64,000 bases of DNA, taken from NCBI RefSeq assembly GCF_947242115.1, contig NC_074726.1, forward strand, positions 6,317,951-6,381,950, in the 5' to 3' direction. The translations under genes were made by a program, and so were the position numbers. Below the pieces are notes generated by a model. That model saw nothing but the letters and a program-made list of their open reading frames with translations. It did no database searches and was not told the origin of the DNA. How positions within the stretch are numbered: position 1 is the first letter of the stretch; every line of letters starts with the position of its first letter. Source of the stretch: Biomphalaria glabrata (Eukaryota > Mollusca > Gastropoda > Planorbidae). Below are positions 27,345 through 49,600 of the stretch, piece by piece.

Positions 27345-28080
27345 ATAATGAACATGTTATTTCTCCCACACCAATTCTCGGATCAAGTTGAAACTTTAAA
27401 CAATTATTTATTGTACGTAACAAAAAAAAAAAAGAATCAATTTAAAAAGTTACCAATTAGTCAATTAATTATCGGCAATCAGGGCCGGTCTTAGGCCACT
27501 GCGACATGCGGTCGCAGTGGGCCCCGCGCTTTCATAGTCCCCGCGCTAATTCTAGGTCTAATTATTAAATTGCAAAATATATACGAAAAATTCCTGGAAA
27601 TCTCCTGAAGTTATTAAAATCTCCTGAAAAATAGACAAAAGTGCCATTTATTGGTGTCATTCATTGCGGAAAACGCCAATCGTACGCGATAAAAGAAAAA
27701 AGGCATTGTCAGCTTTCATGTAATAAAATGTAATAATCGGGCGAATTTTCACCTTAATCGGAAGGTCCAATACTTTATTTACTTCCATAGTCACTGGCAT
27801 ATAAATATGTCATAGGTTGCAAGGTTCGTAGTGTGATACTAATTTGATCGTAATTTTGTACTTAGAAAAGAATGAATAAAATTCAAAGTCGAATTTTTTT
27901 CTAATACTTAAACTTAATTTTCACTTATTATCCTTATTCCCACCCAGACTAGGCCCCGCGCAATCAGTTTCGCATAGGGCCCCGCAATTGTTAGGACCGG
28001 CCCTGTCGGTAATTGATTATGTTGTTTGATATTGAATAAGGGAAATAACTTGTACACCACTGAGAGATATTGTTGTAGGT
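27345..28080. mobile_element. Foldback element interrupted by a hAT MITE
   Basis: 27345-27479 (left arm: TATTTCTCCCACACCAATTC, CAAGTTGAAACTTTA, ACAATTATTTATTG) continues at 28006-28080 (TTGATTATGTTGTTTGATATTG, AAGGGAAATAA). The foldback sequence resumes across the MITE at 27480-28005, so the MITE jumped into an older foldback copy. Confidence 0.75.
27480..28005. mobile_element. hAT-type MITE (CAGGGCCGG ends), second copy
   Basis: 526 bp, in the opposite orientation to the 2505-3032 copy and similar along its whole length. The flanks TCGGCAAT (27472-27479) and TCGGTAAT (28006-28013) form an 8-bp duplication with one mismatch. Confidence 0.9.
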
Positions 28081-28082
28081 GC

Positions 28083-30345
28083 GGAGTTATTCCTTTTATA
28101 TAAGCGTTTTTTTTTCAAGGATTTAAAAAATATTTTGCTTTTTTTTTTTGTTTTTTTTTTTTTAGTTTTTTGATCAAATCGTTGAAACAAATGTATTGGT
28201 TTTATGATAACTAGTTTGGTAACTGCGATTGTACCTGGTTCTTGTCTTAAAGACTAATGATGACAGCTCGTGCAATACCGCGGGCATGTTCTCATCCAAT
28301 TAACATAATTCCGATATGCAGACACGTTCTTATTTTGTAATTCAATTTCTCTCATCCAGTAGTGTATGGGATTCACTGGTGAAACAGTCTATCTTGTGTC
28401 ATTTCTTTTCAGTTCCTACTTATGAATTGTCATTACTTGCCTTGTAAAATGGTTTATGTCTGGTCTAGTCTTACGTTTGTCATAAATCGGAAAGTTTAAG
28501 CGACTGATAATGGCAAGTTTTACAAGTCTATTGATAAGAGCATGACAGCACTTTCAGCGGTGGCAAGACGCTCTTTGGGCGCCCTTGCAAAAGATAATTT
28601 TAAATAATTTGTAATTGCAACCTTACAGTGTAGCGCCCCCCTCCCCCCCCCCCCCACCACGGATATTATCCGTGTCTACGGGTAAGGTGCTTTATTTGGT
28701 AGAAAAGATGGCGAAGAATATTAAATAAAGAGTTAAGTAGATCAGTGTTTCCCAAACTGTGTTCCGCGGAACCCCCTAGTGTTCCCCGAGGCCTGAATCG
28801 GTGACTGGTAACTTCATGTCACATATAAATTCGTGCACCATCGAACCAATTTCTCGAACCGATTTCCGTAATTTTATAAAGGATATGTTCTATTTTCTCT
28901 GTGTCCAGATAGCAATACTGCCGATTGAACAATGGCATGTTTCTTTCTAACCGCCACCACTCGTCAGACCTGTTTGGTCTATTTTCCACACCATATCATT
29001 CTCAGCTCAATGAGTCACTAAAATCTGTTCTATTCACAGATAATTGCTCAAGCCATTTCGTATGTTTATGGTTCTTCCGTGGGTCCAGTAGTGTCCCCAG
29101 TTTGTCCGATCGGTTCGCTCTCTCGTTTACTGTGACCCCGATATGCGAGGAAATTCACTGAAAGGTCGCCAAAAAGGTGTTTCCAGTACCACTTGCGCTC
29201 GAGAGATAATGCTGGGATGCTCTGCCAATCTCAATCTCTCCGCGGTGAGACCTATAGACTCAATTAACGAGTATAGTGGCGCCGAGAGTGGTACCCGCTT
29301 GCGGTTTCCAAGGCAATTGTGTCTGCATTTCCATTTGTTGTTAATAGATCTAGAATGGTTAAATAGAGCTTGGGTTCAGTTTGTGTTCGGTTCCAATCCA
29401 ATGTGTGGGTGACTTCGCATGCTGGTAAGTCAATAGTGCCCAACGAACGTCGTGGTACATCAAAAGTAGGTTTCTGGAGACAACGTCATTATTTCAAGCC
29501 GCCTCGCTGATGTCGACTTTCGGACGCTGAGAGAATAGAACCTAGAAAAAACACTCCAAGTTGCCTCCCACGCAGTTGCAGTATTGTCGAGTGTATACCC
29601 ACTTTTGTTAATGTGAGATGCATTAAAAAATGTTGCGCCTCGTGATTTAAAACAAGGAACTGAAATTGGGATGAAAAATGTGGCGAGAATAAATTTTGTA
29701 CGCATACAAAGAAAAAAAAAGACCTACATAAAATCTTCATAAGCAAACATAAAAAAATGTATTTCCAGTTCTACACTTTCTTAGAAAGATCATAAGCGCA
29801 GTAGCCAATAACCATGTCTAAAGATAAGGAAGTTATCTATGATTTATAACCTTTTATTTACACGCATGCACGAAGCGCCACCAAGAACTAAAACTCTATT
29901 TTATGGTACGCTATTGGCATTGTTATGTCCCTTTACATACATGTATGGTTGTAGCTCATTCAAAGTCAGTGTTTAGTCATTACTGTGTTTTCTGTTATAG
30001 CCTCAATTCGTTGCAAAATTCGTTTAAGAATTAATATACCTGCATCTACATTCTTATTGTGTACATTGTGATTATTATTAAACTTTCTATAATCTATTTA
30101 ACACATTTCTTGAAGATAACAGGTATGTTTATGAATCATGTGAATACATATTCAGATCTAGAGCAGTCTAGTTGCAGTATATTCCATTCTACTATAACTT
30201 TAAACACATAGTAGAAGTCACCATTAATTGGGTATTCATTCATTCGTAGTATTCTTTTTACCCTATTTATTGATGCTGATTTATACCTTTAATAATTACT
30301 GATGAAGTAATATAATTTTCTTTGTATTATTAGTGGAGCTTTTAA
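28083..30345. other. Intergenic, mostly unassigned; one hAT-like end
   Basis: 28744-28830 begins CAGTGTTTCCCAAACTGTG and GTTCCGCGGAACCCC, the 5' end style of a hAT MITE, without a matching 3' end. A motif TTGTTAATAGATCTAGAATGG at about 29338-29358 recurs at about 31812-31832, marking an unnamed dispersed repeat. No gene is supported. Confidence 0.45.
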
Positions 30346-40377
<10,032 letters not shown>

Positions 40378-40379
40378 AA

Positions 40380-40385
40380 AATAAA
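40380..40385 (+). terminator. Polyadenylation signal of the large GIMAP gene
   Basis: AATAAA starts three bases after the TAA stop at 40375-40377. If used, the 3' UTR is very short. Confidence 0.5.
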
Positions 40386-40498
40386 GCATCGACACTAAAG
40401 AAATTAAGACATTATGAATGTGGAAATAGATAATGAAGTTAAAAATGAAGTGAATGTAGCGAAGGTTGGACTACAATTGTCAACCTTAGCATTACTGC

Positions 40499-40958
40499 AA
40501 TCTTCTTATCTCATCTTATATAATACGGACGTTACTTCAAAAAAGAAGATGATTACGTCCTAAGCCTCATGCATTCAGTCATGTATATTATCCAATGACT
40601 TAAATTCTGCCAAGTCACTGGTTTCCTGGCTAGCTCAGGCATCCCATTCCATGCTCTAATAGCACTAGGGAAGAAGGAGTATTTGTACAAATTTGTCCTA
40701 GCATATGGGACGAGAAATGTGCCTTTATCTTTGTGTCTTTCTGAGTATTTTATTAAATTTTGTTTTTGTATTTGAAGATTATGGTTCAGTGTTTTATGTA
40801 TAATTGTTACTTTTTTTTGAGTCTTCTATCCTGAAGGCTTTCTAAATTTAGTTATTTTACTGAAGGTGTTACTCTAGTCAAATGTGAATATTCGTTTGTT
40901 ATGAATCTCACTGCTCTATTGTGTGTCTGTTCCAGTTTCTTAATGTTTTCTTGAGTTA
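40499..40958 (-). mobile_element. CR1-like LINE 3' end, family of the 59.5 kb element
   Basis: On the minus strand it matches positions of about 62245-62705 of the full element, including the end CTTCAAAAAAGAAGATGATT in inverse and the ATAAGATGAGATAAG tail. It carries small indels and is truncated at its 5' side. It directly follows the large GIMAP gene. Confidence 0.88.
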
Positions 40959-40964
40959 ACAATA

Positions 40965-41105
40965 ACAATATAGAAGCAAACATATTAATGAGAGTATAAA
41001 TGGGCAATTAAACTTGAAGAATGGGAAGTTGGAGAAAAAAGTGTAAACCACCTTGACAGACAGAAAGACAGACAGAGTGACTAAATAAAAATTTTGTAAA
41101 AGGGT
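40965..41105 (+). repeat. Foldback right arm, worn
   Basis: GGGCAATTAAACTTGAAGAA, GGAAGTTGGAGAAAAAAGTG, and ACAGACAGAAAGACAGACAG followed by AGTGACTAAATAAAAATTTTG fit the right arm with many changes. Confidence 0.5.
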
Positions 41106-41385
41106 ACTTGTAACCCGACTAGCAAGAAACGCTTAAGTGACCCAAAACGTCTTATTGCAGAGACAAATTGATAAGCATTTATTATTATCTGACATTTGTT
41201 GTGTTTGCTTAACGTTGACTGCTGCAGGGATTAACATTGACTAGTTTCATTAAACTAGAAATACACCTAAGCACATTGCCACAGAGAAGGTGACTCAAGA
41301 ATACCCGCAGATTTCAAGTCAGATCATTTCATGTTATCTTTATCGACCTAATTTAAATAACTAGAATAAGAACATTTTTCTAGAC

Positions 41386-41815
41386 CAGTGATTCGCAAAC
41401 TTTTGACCTATTTGTACCCCTTCTAGAATTTCTATAACACTATGAACCCTCCCCCACCCTCAATAAATTTATGTTAATAACAATTTTTATTTGGTAGGCC
41501 TACATACAAACAAATAATAATACACGAAAACAAAATTGGTAATAAAATAAACTAAAGTTCTAGTATAAATAACATTGATTTAGAACACTGAGAAGGATGG
41601 CATAGTTTGTGTTGAGATGACAAATTATCATCATTTGGTTCCCTGGTTGTTTATTTTAATCTGAGAAGCGATTTATTTTTTCGACTTCATGTTTAAAATT
41701 GCTCAAAAAGCTTTTATCAGCTGAACATAATCAATGGGTATTTCAATAAAGTCAGGAAAGTTAATGAGGTACAACGCGTACCCCCTTTAAATTCTTCCCG
41801 CTTTGGGAAACACTT
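41386..41815. mobile_element. hAT-type MITE, 430 bp
   Basis: The left end CAGTGATTCGCAAACTTTTG pairs with the right end CTTTGGGAAACACTT. TTCTAGAC occurs exactly at 41378-41385 and 41816-41823, a perfect 8-bp target duplication. The interior has TTTGGTTCCCTGGTTGT, shared with the element at 56.75 kb. Confidence 0.82.
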
Positions 41816-43589
41816 TTCTAGACGTTTATTTCTTACTCTGCCTCCTTCTTTGCCCCTCCTCTTTAAATGAACAAATATGCGAACCAGTGTTTTTATTCTG
41901 TTCAGACATACACTGATTACAGTAAAATTACAGAGGGACTTTGTATTAACAAACTCAGGCGGTCTCCAGCGAGTTTGATCCAGAGTCCAACAATTGCAAG
42001 CCGAGAGACAGGTTTCCACATTTTCAACGTGAATATCGAAATCTATGAACAAATGTTGACAATAGCCACTATGCTCCCTCTGTTCATACAAAGTGTTCAT
42101 TTAAAGCTGGATTGCTTGCAGTCCTCACACCCAATGCGCGAGTTTCTGTCTCCTGTCTGAATACGAACAAAGTGAACATTGCATGATTTTCTACAAAGAC
42201 AAGACATTTATGACAACATTGGAGTCCTAGTGACTGCAGCTGTGTATCAAGGATTGGCCTCTTTAGTCATTTCAGAATCTTCAAAAGGAAAAGACGCTCC
42301 AGACGTAAAATGCCAGAGAGAGAGAGATTGGAGTCCTGCTGCACGTGGTCAAATGTTCATCTAATTGTCAGGAGGATATTCTATGTAATATTTTAGAATC
42401 ATATATGGTTTCACCACTTAGACTCCTATTTGGATTTGGTTTTTAAAAACAATGCCTGCTTAAAAGTTGTCCCCGCTTTCCCGGTTAATTCCCTTTTAAA
42501 ATCCTTTTAGTTAGCAGCAGTACATTCTTGTCATGACTAAGGATTAAAACGAAAGTCTACTGTGACATTTTACTTGTGAAAATAAAAACAAAACTCAACA
42601 CATTTTGGGACGAATTAGAAACAAAATGGGCGAAGGAGCAGGAGTTCCAGGAGCAGTGGAGTTTAAATGCTAAATGGTTTTAAATAAGAGAGATCCAAAA
42701 GTGAAAGAGCATATGCAAGGGAGGAGAGAAATGAAAATGTGTGTTGAATAGATGTCTGGTGGTGTGTTGTCACTCTGTCATCATTTCTGAAGTGAAAGTA
42801 TTATAAAGTATCCCCTTTCAGACCTTGCGATCTATGGAGGCAGATGTTGCAAAAGGTCATCTGTTTTTGTTTTTTTTTGAGTCCTTCGGTTAACGAGTTT
42901 GTCATGTGGCCGACCTATCGTCTTAACATTTTCCCAAACTATAGAGTTGAGTTCAACTTGAGTGGATAGTTTCCCTCTCTTCTTCCTTCTCTAGAACACG
43001 GAGAGAAAAGAAATGAGAGAAGGAGACAGAGAGACAGAGAGACACAGACAGAGAAGGAGAATTTCAGAAAACGAAGTTGCAACATATAGTGAAATCAGAT
43101 TTTTAATAGCTTTTCTTAACTTCGAGACATGAGCGTCACAGACGGACGGACGGATAGACAGACCACACAAACATAATAGCAGCTTTTCCCCTTTGGGGGG
43201 CCTTAAAAAACCTAAATGATATGCAATTACATTACCAGCTATTCTCCTTCATTATTTACTTGACTTTTACAGACATTTTTTTTAAAGTGTATACTGCACT
43301 TCCAAAAATAAAGTAATATTCTTATGTTACTACCATGGAGAGAAGTTATGCATTTTTTAAAAAGTTATTTATACAACGAAAAATTAATGTATACAAGCGC
43401 TGGTTAATATATAAAGAGCAGAATGAAACACACACTATTGCGTAGCACATATCTTTTGATTCAGGAATTGACTTCGGTTATCAATTGTTCAAAAATATTG
43501 AATGCAAATGTTACGCTAAGCTACGACACATTGTAACTCAATATTACTTCATTTTCTCTCTGGAAGCCAGGCCTGTTTATGACCCTTTC

Positions 43590-43835
43590 ACAAAGCTTAT
43601 ATCAACTCTGTCTGTCTGTCTGTCTGGTAAAAATTTTGTACACGTTATTTCTCCCATACCCGATTTCGGATCAAGTTGAACCTTTCAACAATTATTCATT
43701 GTTCCTAACAAAATATGAATCCAATCAAAATAATAAACAATTATTTAAATAACTTGTGATAATTAATTAACTTTTTGTTTGATATTGATTAAGGGAAATA
43801 AATGTAACAGTGTTGATATATTTGGCTATAAATAT
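43590..43835 (-). repeat. Foldback left arm and centre
   Basis: It opens AAAGCTTATATCAACTCTGT and has TCTG units, GTACACGTTATTTCTCCC, ATTTCGGATCAAGTTGAA, then the AATTAATTAAC centre and ATTGATTAAGGGAAATAAAT. The right arm is missing. Confidence 0.75.
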
Positions 43836-45067
43836 AAAGTTCTTCCTTCATTGGGTAAACTTTAAAAAAAAAATATTTGGCTTGTTTTAGTTGCTGTTTA
43901 CCCCTAGACTCAGTTTATCAGTGCTTTTACTGAGAACGTCAGACACTATATTGAACATACTTTAATTTTTTTTTTTTTTTTTTTTTTTTTACAAGTGAGA
44001 AAAAAATGGGGGAATCTGATAAGGAGGGACAGACACCATGACAAATGTAAACTTGGGGAGGTTGGGGAGGTAATCAAAAATGTTCTATTTCTGGTCCTTA
44101 AACTAGGTCGGTAACGATAAGAGAAAGAAAATGGTCGATAATGAGCGCAGTGCATATTCAGTGTCAATGTACATCTGTTTGTATGTGACTCACTGTTTCA
44201 TTTAGTGTACATGTGTGTGTGTGGGTGTATGTGTGTGTACAAATGCTTGTATGTGTTCTGCGTGAGTGTGAGGGTGTACTCTATTTGTATGTCTACTTGA
44301 ACGCAATAGTTGTATGTTAAGTACATAATCCTTGCTTTGTTCAATAGTAGGACAACAGATAAAGTAGAAGTCACATACTGGAAAAGTCATTTCATCAGGT
44401 TCGTAACTCCGTGCAATTGAAAGGAAGTTATACTTGGATTTTTTTTACTGGGATAGGCTCTAGGACTGACTTAATCACTAGCAGCTCTGAACTTGTGGCG
44501 GACTAGACGACCTAGCAATAATATAATGTGAATTTCTTTGAAAACAGTGGTGGGTTTTATTTTTTTTTTTTTAAAGGGAAGACTGTAGAAGTCTGAGTGA
44601 ATTTTATTGACAGGTGTCTTTATTCTGTGTCAAAGTGTGTCTAAAATTAATTCATAGTGCAATATAGAAAAAGTGTATTTCAACTGTTTGTTTCAGTACG
44701 ATGAGGATAAATACCTAGATCTATGGTTAAATATACAAAGTCAATATTTCTACTGTCGAAAGTGCTTTAAATGAGAACACATTTTTCGTATCTAATTATC
44801 TATTGTTCATTTTGCAAGGAATATAAAGTGTCTTCTTGTATATACAGTTAATACAGAAAACTCGTGGGTTTCCAAAAAGCAAAAGGTAGGCCTACAACTA
44901 AAACATTTTCTTTAATTCCTAAAAAGTTAAGTTTAGACTGATCATACAAAGCAGGGCTGGATTTATGGCGACGCAGACGCTTATGCCACACAGGCACTCA
45001 TCCGTGAAAGAAAATACCTCCACTAACGAAAATATAGAGTCTACAACTAAAGACAATTTACATGCTA

Positions 45068-45345
45068 TATGTTGGCTGAGTGGTTAAGCGTTAGGCTTCC
45101 GAACCTGGTGTCCTGGGTTTGAATATTGGTGAAGACTCGGATTTTGAATTTCGGGATTTTTAGGGCGCCCCTGAGTCCACCCAACTCTTATGGATACCTG
45201 ACTTATTCGTTTGGGAAAGTAGAGGCGGTTGGTCGTTGTGCTGGCCACGTGACACCCTGCTCGTTAACCGTTAGCCAAAGAAGCAGATGCCCTTAACTTC
45301 ATATGCCCTATAGATGGTAAGGTTTGGAGGGAAAATTGTAAGAAT
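45068..45345 (+). mobile_element. tRNA-derived SINE
   Basis: Head GGCTGAGTGGTTAAGCGTTA, B box GGGTTTGAATATTGG, body AATTTCGGGATTTTTAGGGC, and 3' part with GGTTGGTCGTTGTGCTGGCC. Full-length and well kept. Confidence 0.88.
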
Positions 45346-46072
45346 GAATGAAAACATTGTAAGAATTAATGAAAAAATTGTTTTAATTATAATTAGAGTC
45401 ATCACAAACTTTTAAACATTCAAGTGACTTTATCCCTTATGAAAAAAAAAGGTTCAACACGCTAGTCAAGTGGAGGCATCCAAGTCGAGTTGCTGCGTGT
45501 CGTAAACACTTGACTTGATTCAACACAACACCAAAATCCAAAACAACAGAACACGCATAACGTTGTCATTTCTTAAGCGATGATTAAGTTTTCTAATAGC
45601 CAGCAATCGCTCTTCAATTCAACTGCGGCCCCACGCCCTCAACGTATATCTACACGTTGTAATTTTTCGATATATTTGTATATATAATATTAACTAAGGG
45701 GAATAAATGTTTGTCCATCATGCCTCACAATGAAAAACATATATTTTATTTTAGAACTGCTTTTGTACATCGCATCTTTCAATGCAATTGGCATGCTAAG
45801 TTCGCTATGGTATCAGGGCCTTTTGTGGACATGTAAGTGGGGTGGGTTATCTTGGAGAAGATTTCCCTACTGCCTTCAGGCGGTCAGTAAACACAACACA
45901 GCTCTTGTTGGAACTCAAGCTCGAGCTTTTTCGATAGGTAGCCAAATAAGTTTTACTTCTCAGTCACTCAACCCACTTGCTTAGTTAGCCATTGTTTACT
46001 TTTTGATATATTGGTTAGATTTACAATTTGTTTGAATCTACTTTAAATCTGTAAGAAGGTTTACTTTTTACA

Positions 46073-46290
46073 AAGCTTATATAAACTTTGTCTGTCTATG
46101 TGTCTGTCTGGTCAAAAGTTTGTATACGTTATTTCTCGACACCCAAGCTGAAATTTTGCACAATTATTTCTTTTACCGGACAACACAATAATCAATAAAA
46201 ACAATTAACCAATTAGTTAATTAAATATTGGTTATAAATTACTTTGTTTGGTATCTCAAAAAAGGGAAAGAAATAGTACTTGGCAAAAGC
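46073..46290 (-). repeat. Foldback left arm and centre
   Basis: AAAGCTTATATAAACTTTGT, TCTG-type units, CGTTATTTCTCGACACCC, TTTTGCACAATTATTTC, then the centre with TTAATTAAATATTGGTTATA. The copy at about 52925-53110 is similar. Confidence 0.7.
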
Positions 46291-46626
46291 TGAATTAGCC
46301 CTCTTCACATTAGGCTGCCGTCTCAGGCTTAGTGGACACAAACATGAAATAGAAACAATTGATAGCTATACAATCTTCCATGTTCATAGACTATTCGCTA
46401 GCAGAGTTGTTACCGCTTTGGCTTGAGAAGCCTTAGAAGGTTTAAGCCCACAAATTCAAATTCAGGTCAATCCACATTTTTTAAAATGCTTTTTATTGTT
46501 ACTCTAGATCTATCACAAATTTAATTACGTGACTGATCCAAACTAACTGATACAAGTACGCTTACTGTCGCTTACTAAAAGCTTTGTTTTTTTTTTTTAA
46601 AGTATTTATATGTTTTTACTCTTCAG

Positions 46627-49600
46627 ACTGAGAGGTATGCTTCTCGGACGATGGAGGAAGCCAGAGCTCATCGATACTCCATGAAGAATCCCAAAAAAGG
46701 GATCGTTCTCATCTTTAATAACACACATTTCCACTCTTCGAGTCTTCCAACGAGGCACGGCTCTGATGCTGACGAGGAGAGCATGCGCAAACTGTTCAGG
46801 GTCATGAACTTCGAAGCAGACGACATCCGTATCAGACGTGACGTCAGTGTCAATGAAATGAAAAGAGAGTTAGCAGAAGGTAATTATCAAGGCTAATTCT
46901 ACATCATACTAAAGATAATTTAAGATAAGACAATGTTAACGATATAGATGCAAATAAGAGAAACATTCACACAAAAAAACATACACATTCTAATACAGGG
47001 GTTCTCAATCTGTGGATCGCGACCCCCTTGGGGGTCGATTAACGATTTGCCAGGGGTCGCCTAAGATTATCAAAACTATGGATTGTTAGTGTCTTTTCTT
47101 CTACTGCTGTATGTGTGTGCGGGGTGGGGGGTCGCGGCAGAGTGGGGTTTGTTAAAAGGTGTCGACGAGCTTTAAAGGTTGAGAACCGCTGAAATCTAAT
47201 ACGTAATTGTGATTTTTTAAAAATTGCATTCTATTTATATCTATGTATTCATTTATTTATATTATGATAAAAATGGAAAAAATTGTATGAATTCTATAAA
47301 TGCTGGATCAAGACCCCCATAATAAAAAGACATCGGTGGATGGGGAACACATAGGGGCCATGATCGCGCCTCCCGAGGAGAAGGCTACCCAAACCTGAAC
47401 AAGCTATTTTAGAACAGTGCATAATGAGCCATTGTCTGATTCGTTCTTACTTTGCAAGGTTCAGGGCAAACTTTGGTTCACTGCGAGAATGAAGATAAAG
47501 CCGTTTATACATACTCCTTTTAACATCTCAGTGGCGCTACAGAAGGGCTCAGGCCTGCGTCAACACATTATTCCATTCAGATCTCTCTTGAGCTTTTCGT
47601 CTCCATGTCCAAACACCAGTCCAGGAAGCGACTATCCAACCTTCCTGGACCGGGAACAAGACTTCACTATTTTAACACACTCTCTCGCACATTCAACGAA
47701 GACTATATTGATATTGATGAAACTATAAAAAAATCAAACAAAGCATTAGGATTTATTAAAAGAAATTTCTATAAATCAAATAACAACATAAAACTAAAAT
47801 GTTATTTAACCTTGGTTAGGCCAATAATAGAATATGCATCCTCCGTTTGGGGCCCCTCAACTCAAGAAAACATTAAGAAACTGGAACAGACACAAAATAG
47901 AGCAGTGAGATTCATAACAAACGAATATTCATATTTGACTAGAGTAACACCTTTAGTAAAATCACTAAATTTAGAAAGCCTTCAGGACAGAAGACTCAAA
48001 AGTAAAGAAGCAACTATACACAAAACAAAGAACCATAATCTTCAAATACAAAAACAAAATTTAATAAAACACTCAGAAAGACACAAAGATAAAGGCACAT
48101 TCCTCGTCCCATATGCTAGGACAGATGTGTACAAATGCTCCTTCTTCCCTAGTGCTATTAGAGCATGGGATGGATTGCCTGAGCTTGCCAGGAAAACCAG
48201 GGACTTGGCAGAATTTAAGTCATTGGTAAACATGCATGACTAAATGCATGACGCGTAGGACGTAATCATCTTCTTTTTTGAAGTAACGTCTGTATTATAT
48301 AAGATAAGATAAGACTAAATCATTCAGTTCATAACACGTGCAAGACTTCACATTCATAACAAAATACCAAATCATACCAAACTATCAAAGTAACATTCAT
48401 CCTCGCCATACCTCCCTCTGACACGTGTTGATCTTTTTGTACATCGTGAATCCATCGCATTCGTGGTCTGCCTTTGTGTGGTCTGCCTCTTGATTTTTGC
48501 CGGTATACAATCTTTGCTCCTCTGTTTTCTGACATTTTTTTTCAAGGTGACCTGCTGAAACAACATATTATTATTATTTTGACAGTAAGTATTTCCTGGT
48601 GTACCTTGAGTTGTTGATATGTGTAGTTTTTTGCTCTTATGACTAATTTAAGCTTGAGTCGTACTTAAGAGCACAACATAAACTAAAACACATTGGACAA
48701 CACTTGAGTCAGCATACAACAAATTTAATACTTGAAATACATAACTTGATGGATATTCCAATCATTGGCTTGTAGAAACACATTATTCATTATCAAATTT
48801 GGCATTTAGAATAGTACTTCTTTTGCATAGTCTGAACAATACTGATAACAAAATAATTTCACTAGAAATATACGTCATTCCCTTCTCAGGACTAAATTAC
48901 AACTCCGCCAAATATCTCGCGCTTTCACTCTCTCCCCGAGAGATTTTTCTGGTACTTTAAACACGATTTTGGTAGGTGACTTAAAAGTCATAACATGCCA
49001 CAATGAGGTCCAAACGAGGTTGTGGCACCTGCCCAATGAAGTCTGTTCTTTTTAATTTCGTTTTTTCTTTTTACAGTTCCTGTATTTCTTTTTAGTAATT
49101 TGTGATACTGCCATTTTGACGAAACAAGATTAAGACTATTAAATCAAATGCTTGTTTAAGTCTGTGTGTGTTTGATTTTGCTTGTTAAAAATTTATGTAC
49201 TTTTGTTTTGTCTAACCTCGTATAGAGTAATGACACACGATTTTCTAATTATAACCTACTTATTTTTTAGTGTCCAGGCTTGACCACACCGACTACAACT
49301 GCCTTGTTTGCTTTATTCTCTCACACGGTGAAGATGGCTACGTCCATGGGACAGACGGCATAATGGCTGTCACGGATATTACGAGTTTCTTTCAAGGAAA
49401 CAGATGTCCAACTTTGAACGGCAAGCCTAAGTTATTCTTTGTTCAGGTGAGAGAACTCTGTTAGGTCTTTTTTAAGACCTCCTCGACTAACAAGAGTTAT
49501 CCTAGTATTGAACCCACAACCTTAAATATTAAACCTACATAGACTCTTAGTTTTAATTTTTATCTACAAAAAGTCCGAAATCAAAAAGTAAAATGCATTA

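Larger units (their letters stand above)
41816..46626. other. Intergenic: SINEs, foldback arms, no supported gene
   Basis: Open frames at 41867-42160 and 42179-42364 have no recognisable domain. There are SINE pieces at 42814-42950 (minus, 3' part), 45068-45345 (plus, full) and 45825-45965 (second family). Foldback left arms lie at 43590-43835 (clear: AAAGCTTATATCAACTCTGT, TTTCGGATCAAGTTGAA) and 46073-46290. A T run lies at 43963-43990. 44953 begins CAGGGCTGGATTTATGGC, a possible worn hAT end. An upstream caspase exon could hide here, but I found none with matching phase. Confidence 0.55.

Noticed and set aside
41867-42364. Two plus-strand frames upstream of the caspase as possible prodomain exons
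   Set aside because: No CARD, DED or other motif, and I found no donor giving the phase that the 46627 exon needs.
44857-44885. Tiny 29-bp exon candidate (AG ... GTAGGC) upstream of the caspase
   Set aside because: It ends in phase 2 only if entered in phase 0, and the next caspase exon needs phase 0 at its start; the length gives no testable motif.
45730-45984. 84-residue plus-strand frame with a hydrophobic start
   Set aside because: Its second half overlaps a SINE-family segment (45825-45965); there is no domain or splice support.
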